Under the pieces are notes generated by a model that saw nothing but the letters and a program-made list of their open reading frames with translations, was not told the DNA's origin and did not search any database. DNA of 18,384 nucleotides, taken from NCBI GenBank assembly GCA_045592485.1, contig JAZNUS010000149.1:1-18384 (forward strand). The letters run 5' to 3'. The translations under genes were made by a program, and so were the position numbers. This stretch comes from RGIG1828 sp045592485 (lineage in GTDB: Bacteria > Bacillota > Clostridia > UMGS1810). Positions 15,113 through 18,384 of this stretch are shown piece by piece; within the stretch, counting starts at the first letter, position 1; each line of letters opens with the position of its first letter.

Positions 15113-16384
15113 ATGGCAGAAAAAGAAATCGTAATGAATGGTGCCGGCGTTGAAGAACTCGGTTTCCCGATGTGGCCTCAGTTCAATCCCGATACTCTCG
15201 AGGATGTTCTTGAACCCATCAAAAACGGTAAAGTAAACTACTGGACAGGCCCCAAGGGTATGGAATTTGAAGAAGCCTGGGCAAAATGGATCGGTGCAAA
15301 AATGGCTATTTCCTGCACAAACGGAACAGCTGCACTTCACATCGCTCTCGCAGCTCTCAACATCGGACCCGGAGATGAAGTTATCGTTCCTTCATACTCC
15401 TTCATCGCATCTTCCTTCTCAGTTGTACAGGCAGGTGCTATCCCCGTGTTTGCTGATGTAACAGACGATCACACTCTTGATCCTGCTTGCATCGAAGCTC
15501 TCATCACACCCAGAACAAAAGCTATCATCGTTGTTCACCTCTACGGCGGTGTTGCTGACATGGGCCCCATCCTCGAAATCGCTAAGAAACACAACCTCAA
15601 GGTTGTTGAAGACTGTGCACAGTGCTTCGGCGGTGAATACAAAGGCACAAAAGCAGGCCTCATCGGTGATGTTGGATGCTTCTCCTTCTGCCAGAGTAAA
15701 CACTTCACAACAGGTGGTGAAGGTGGTATGGTTGTTACCAACAACGAAGAAGTTGGCTGGGAATGCCGTTCCTTCAGAGACCACGGTTATGATGTAAAAA
15801 CAAGAATGAGCATGCTCGCTCTTGAAGAAAAACTTCCTTACATCCACAGAAGAGTTGGTTTCAACTATCGTATGACTGAAATGCAGTCAATCATCGGTAT
15901 CAACGAGCTCAAGAGATTCGACAACTGGAACCTCGCTCGTCGTCTTAAATATGCTAAGATGTATGACGAAGCTTTCACAGGCCTCAAGGGCATCAAAAAG
16001 CTCCCTGTTAACACAGAAGAAAGAAAGAACTCCTACTGGTGGTATCCCATGCTCGTGGATCTCGATGTTCTCGACTGCGATGCTCCTGCAATCGTAAAAG
16101 AACTCGGTGCTTCCGGTATCCCCTGCTACGGTATCCAGTGGCCTGAAGCTTATGAAGAAAAAGCATACAGAGAACACGGCGGCTTCGGTGCAGCTAAGTT
16201 CCCCTTCGAATCCAAAGAATATGCTGACGCTGATGCAGTAGATTACTCAAAGGTATTCTGCAAAAATGCTAACGCTCTCAGATCACAGACTGTATGTCTC
16301 TTCCTCCATCCTTCATGGGAAGAAGTTCACATCAACAGATGTATCGAAGGCTTCAAAGCAATCCTTGCTAAACACACAAAATAA
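15113..16384 (+). CDS. DegT/DnrJ/EryC1/StrS-family PLP aminotransferase
   Basis: A 423-aa fold-type I PLP enzyme of the sugar aminotransferase family, which transfers an amino group (usually from Glu or Gln) to a keto-sugar or keto-cyclitol. Visible features are the phosphate-binding NGTAAL (70-75), VEDCAQCFGG (165-174) with Asp167 facing the pyridine nitrogen, the Schiff-base lysine Lys196 in SFCQSKHFTTGGEGG, and the later GFNYRMTEMQSIIG block with the family's Asn and Arg. The length is slightly above the usual 370-400. The product is probably an amino sugar or aminocyclitol, but whether the enzyme acts in synthesis or breakdown is not readable. AAAGGATGAT precedes ATG 15113. Codons are strongly biased towards C-ending AAC, ATC, TTC and CTC, unlike the ROK gene before it, suggesting high expression. 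Confidence 0.92.
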   Translation: MAEKEIVMNGAGVEELGFPMWPQFNPDTLEDVLEPIKNGKVNYWTGPKGMEFEEAWAKWIGAKMAISCTNGTAALHIALAALNIGPGDEVIVPSYSFIASSFSVVQAGAIPVFADVTDDHTLDPACIEALITPRTKAIIVVHLYGGVADMGPILEIAKKHNLKVVEDCAQCFGGEYKGTKAGLIGDVGCFSFCQSKHFTTGGEGGMVVTNNEEVGWECRSFRDHGYDVKTRMSMLALEEKLPYIHRRVGFNYRMTEMQSIIGINELKRFDNWNLARRLKYAKMYDEAFTGLKGIKKLPVNTEERKNSYWWYPMLVDLDVLDCDAPAIVKELGASGIPCYGIQWPEAYEEKAYREHGGFGAAKFPFESKEYADADAVDYSKVFCKNANALRSQTVCLFLHPSWEEVHINRCIEGFKAILAKHTK

Positions 16385-16391
16385 TTTGTAC

Positions 16392-16432
16392 TTAAAACTT
16401 CGGGAGGCGGAATATTCCGCCGCCTGTTTTAA
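16392..16432 (+). terminator. Intercistronic hairpin, partial terminator
   Basis: AGGCGG (16405-16410) pairs with CCGCCT (16420-16425), and outside it TTAAAAC (16392-16398) pairs with GTTTTAA (16426-16432) across a six-base bulge; an inner 16-nt palindrome (16406-16421) offers an alternative stem. Four T follow the GC stem. It lies between the aminotransferase and dehydrogenase genes and may reduce read-through. Confidence 0.5.
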
Positions 16433-16463
16433 AAGTTAAATCTATTTTAAGGAGATTAAAACT

Positions 16464-17513
16464 ATGAAAAAAATTAAATGGGGCGTAATCGGCTGCGGCG
16501 GTATCGCAGACAGAAGAACCATTCCCGGCATGATGCTTGCAAACAATGTTGAGCTTGTTTCAGTTATGGATGCTAACCTTGAGGTTGCCAATGCTGTTAA
16601 AGAAAAATACAATGCACAGTATGCTTTCGATAACTACGAAGCAATCCTTGCTCAGGATGAAATCGAAGCAGTTTACATTGCATCTCCCGTTTTCTTCCAC
16701 AAAGAACAGGCTATTGCTGCAGCAAAAGCTAAAAAACACATCCTTCTTGAAAAACCCGTTGCTCTTACTGTTGAAGATGCTGAGGAAATCAAAAAGGCAT
16801 GCATCGAAAACGGTGTTAAAATCAGCATCGGTTTCCTTATGAGATTCCACGGTTATCACCAGAGAATCAAAGAAATCATTGCTGAAGGCAAAATCGGCGA
16901 CATCGTTTCAATGCGCGGTCAGTTCACTTGCTGGTATCCCGACATTGAAGGTGCATGGAGACAAAAGAAAGCTCTCTCCGGCGGCGGTGCTCTCGTTGAC
17001 ATGGGTATCCATGTAATTGACCTTCTCCACTTCCTCTCAGGTCTTAAGACCAAAGAAGTTGTTGCTTTCAATCAGACCCAGACCTTCAACTACGAGGTTG
17101 ACGATTCTTCCGCAGTTATCATGAAAATGGACAACGGTGCAACTGCTTTTGTTGATTCAAACTTCAACATTCCCGATGCAGCTTCCGTTGCAAAGCTTGA
17201 AATCTACGGTACAAAAGGTTCAATTGTTACTTCCGGCACACTTGCTCAGGCTGAAGTTGGCGATGTTACAATCCTTATGAGTGATGATTCTCTCGAATAT
17301 GATGCAAATCAGGAAAGAAACGAAATCGTTCCCCTTTCTCTTGAAGGAACACCTCTCGGAAATATGTATACCAAAGAAGTTGAACAGTTCGGCGATGCTA
17401 TTATCAACAACACAGAGGTTCCTGTTACAATCGACAGTGCAATTTTTGACCAGAAGGTTGTTGAAGCTGCATACGCTTCATGTGAAAAGAAAGCATTTAT
17501 TGAAATTAAATAA
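16464..17513 (+). CDS. Gfo/Idh/MocA-family NAD(P)-dependent oxidoreductase
   Basis: A 349-aa dehydrogenase of the glucose-fructose oxidoreductase / inositol dehydrogenase family, which oxidises or reduces a sugar or cyclitol hydroxyl with a nicotinamide cofactor. It begins with a Rossmann motif GVIGCGGIA (7-15), has the EKPVAL motif with Lys97, and the catalytic GGGALVDMGIHVIDL (173-187) with Asp179 and His183. Length is typical and all core residues are there. AAGGAG precedes the ATG. It lies 79 nt after the aminotransferase, with the same C-rich codon bias. A dehydrogenase making a ketone beside a keto-sugar aminotransferase suggests consecutive steps; the direction is unknown. Confidence 0.93.
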   Translation: MKKIKWGVIGCGGIADRRTIPGMMLANNVELVSVMDANLEVANAVKEKYNAQYAFDNYEAILAQDEIEAVYIASPVFFHKEQAIAAAKAKKHILLEKPVALTVEDAEEIKKACIENGVKISIGFLMRFHGYHQRIKEIIAEGKIGDIVSMRGQFTCWYPDIEGAWRQKKALSGGGALVDMGIHVIDLLHFLSGLKTKEVVAFNQTQTFNYEVDDSSAVIMKMDNGATAFVDSNFNIPDAASVAKLEIYGTKGSIVTSGTLAQAEVGDVTILMSDDSLEYDANQERNEIVPLSLEGTPLGNMYTKEVEQFGDAIINNTEVPVTIDSAIFDQKVVEAAYASCEKKAFIEIK

Positions 17514-17647
17514 TTGTTTTTATGGGACTGCAAAAAAAGTCCCTTCGTGTATATATGGGTTTTGGCTTGGTTTTATTAAATTTTCGCCGTAGCATTGTTA
17601 TTTTACCCCTTTCGTCAAATACTCCTAAAATTCTACATAACATAGCA

Positions 17648-17678
17648 CAAGCCCCGTCTGATAAACAAACGGGGCTTG
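17648..17678. terminator. GC-rich hairpin between convergent genes, possible terminator
   Basis: A perfect 10-bp stem CAAGCCCCGT/ACGGGGCTTG (17648-17657 with 17669-17678), loop of 11 nt, lies between the dehydrogenase (plus) and the SMR-like gene (minus). A smaller stem CAAGCG/CGCTTG (17685-17690 with 17695-17700) follows, and a 6-bp stem GGGACT/AGTCCC (17524-17529 with 17538-17543) lies nearer the dehydrogenase. None has a clean T-tract, so termination is only likely from position. I see no gene in 17514-17761. Confidence 0.45.
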
Positions 17679-17761
17679 CTTTGTCAAGCGTTCCCGCTTG
17701 GCCTATTGATTTTTATTATTATCTACTTGCTAATAGCATAAATTCAAATATAATTTCCGGT

Positions 17762-18106
17762 TTATAATAAGCTGAATATAACTATACCCAAAATAATCAA
17801 TATATTTCCACAAATACGCCTGCGGGTAATTGTTTCTTTAAGCATCAATTTTGAAAGCACCATAACAAGAACAGAAGCCATGGAATTTATTACTACCCCG
17901 AACCTATAATCTATTTTCGTGTAGATGAAAACATTAAGCACAAGCACACCGAAATAGCACACATACGAGAATAAAACATAGGGATTTACGTATTCAAATA
18001 TAATTCCTTTATGTTTTTTATCGGCACTCTTTTTGAGTATTATCTGTGAAAATGCAGTTATTGTCGCACTTGCAAGCATCAACACATAAAACAAAGGATT
18101 ACTCAT
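17762..18106 (-). CDS. SMR/EamA-like small four-helix membrane protein
   Basis: A 114-aa hydrophobic protein with four predicted helices (about residues 5-25, 42-62, 70-88 and 95-113), the size and layout of small multidrug resistance / half-EamA proteins, including the ArnE/ArnF-like lipid-sugar flippase subunits. Family-like features are KKSA after helix 1 and LMLKETITRRRICGNILIILGIVI at the end. The ATG overlaps the stop of the preceding gene by 8 nt (ATGAGTAA), and GGTGAT before it acts as ribosome binding site, so the two are translationally coupled and probably form a heterodimer. The substrate cannot be deduced. Confidence 0.8.
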   Translation of the reverse strand: MSNPLFYVLMLASATITAFSQIILKKSADKKHKGIIFEYVNPYVLFSYVCYFGVLVLNVFIYTKIDYRFGVVINSMASVLVMVLSKLMLKETITRRRICGNILIILGIVIFSLL

Positions 18107-18384
18107 TCTGCATCACCACTATCCCTATTATAATCAAAGCTGTGCCGATGATATTTCCGACTGTAATGTGTTCAGAAAATATCATCACAGCCCAAAGCAA
18201 ACTCCAGACATTATATACAGCTTTATGAGCATAGGCAATATGAACATCAAATTTTTTCAAGGTCTGCTGCCAGAAGAAAGCATATATTCCGCAATTTAAC
18301 AGCATAAGACATCCAAAGAGAACGGTGGTAATACTGAAAACACCATTCTCATTCACGCTGTTCGCCGCGCATTTTGAAAAAATA
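18099..18384 (-). CDS. SMR/EamA-like small membrane protein, partial (start beyond window)
   Basis: The frame is open to the window edge (the last full codons at the edge read IFSKCAANS), so the GTG at 18356 is probably internal and the first helix lies outside. What is visible has three helices and the SMR-like pattern: AFFWQQTLKKFDVHIAYAHK, then VYNVWSLLWAVMIFSEHITVGN and a final helix. It ends in MQNE with TAA overlapping the next start codon. Similar size and shape to the following protein suggest a paired transporter. Codon choice is ordinary for the region. Confidence 0.75.
   Translation of the reverse strand, partial: IFSKCAANSVNENGVFSITTVLFGCLMLLNCGIYAFFWQQTLKKFDVHIAYAHKAVYNVWSLLWAVMIFSEHITVGNIIGTALIIIGIVVMQNE

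Noticed and set aside
1..18384. CRISPR array, tRNA or rRNA gene, insertion sequence, phage or defence genes
   Set aside because: No evenly spaced direct repeats, tRNA-like cloverleaf, transposase or defence-type domains were seen; repeats are limited to the two copies at 31-252.

Overview
The window looks like a chromosomal segment of a low-to-moderate-GC, endospore-forming Firmicute of the class Clostridia, probably an uncultured gut-type Oscillospirales/Ruminococcaceae-like bacterium. This rests on AGGAGG-type ribosome binding sites before most genes, consensus sigma-A promoters (TTGACA, usually 17 nt, then TATAAT-like), a sporulation protease pair (SpoIVFA/SpoIVFB), a FHA-FtsW pair, and intergenic REP-like repeats of a kind common in such genomes. 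The taxonomic call is inference from style and gene content, not from a marker gene.

Layout, left to right. Positions 1-395 hold an inverted pair of two-hairpin repeats and the uvrB promoter. Then comes the excision-repair pair uvrB-uvrA (396-5177), whose uvrA stop codon lies in the loop of a long hairpin, followed by a membrane-anchored FHA protein and a SEDS glycosyltransferase (FtsW/RodA/SpoVE). A very strong bidirectional terminator (7074-7106) separates these from a block on the minus strand. Read in its own direction, that block holds an Na+/alanine-glycine symporter under a single-aptamer glycine riboswitch with a terminator platform, then a creatininase-family hydrolase with two tandem promoters, then a pgsA-rhaA operon. 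Each of the three units has a clear promoter; the symporter and hydrolase genes are each followed by a hairpin-T terminator, and pgsA-rhaA ends at the shared bidirectional one.

From 12160 the plus strand carries spoIVFA-spoIVFB (mother-cell control of pro-sigma-K processing), a ROK-family regulator with its own promoter, a DegT-type PLP aminotransferase and a Gfo/Idh/MocA dehydrogenase. The last three look like a sugar or cyclitol module, and the last two have a codon choice suggesting high expression. The right edge holds two overlapping SMR-like four-helix membrane proteins on the minus strand, the upstream one cut off by the window end.

The most surprising things are small. UvrB carries Val where the Walker B (DESH) glutamate should be. 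SpoIVFB has no ordinary start codon at the right place: an ATA sits at ideal distance from a good ribosome binding site, with an in-frame stop just upstream. Both could be real biology, strain-level lesions or sequence errors. I see no CRISPR array, no IS element, no phage gene, and no obviously new multi-gene defence system. The best candidate for an undescribed pathway is the ROK/aminotransferase/dehydrogenase cluster.
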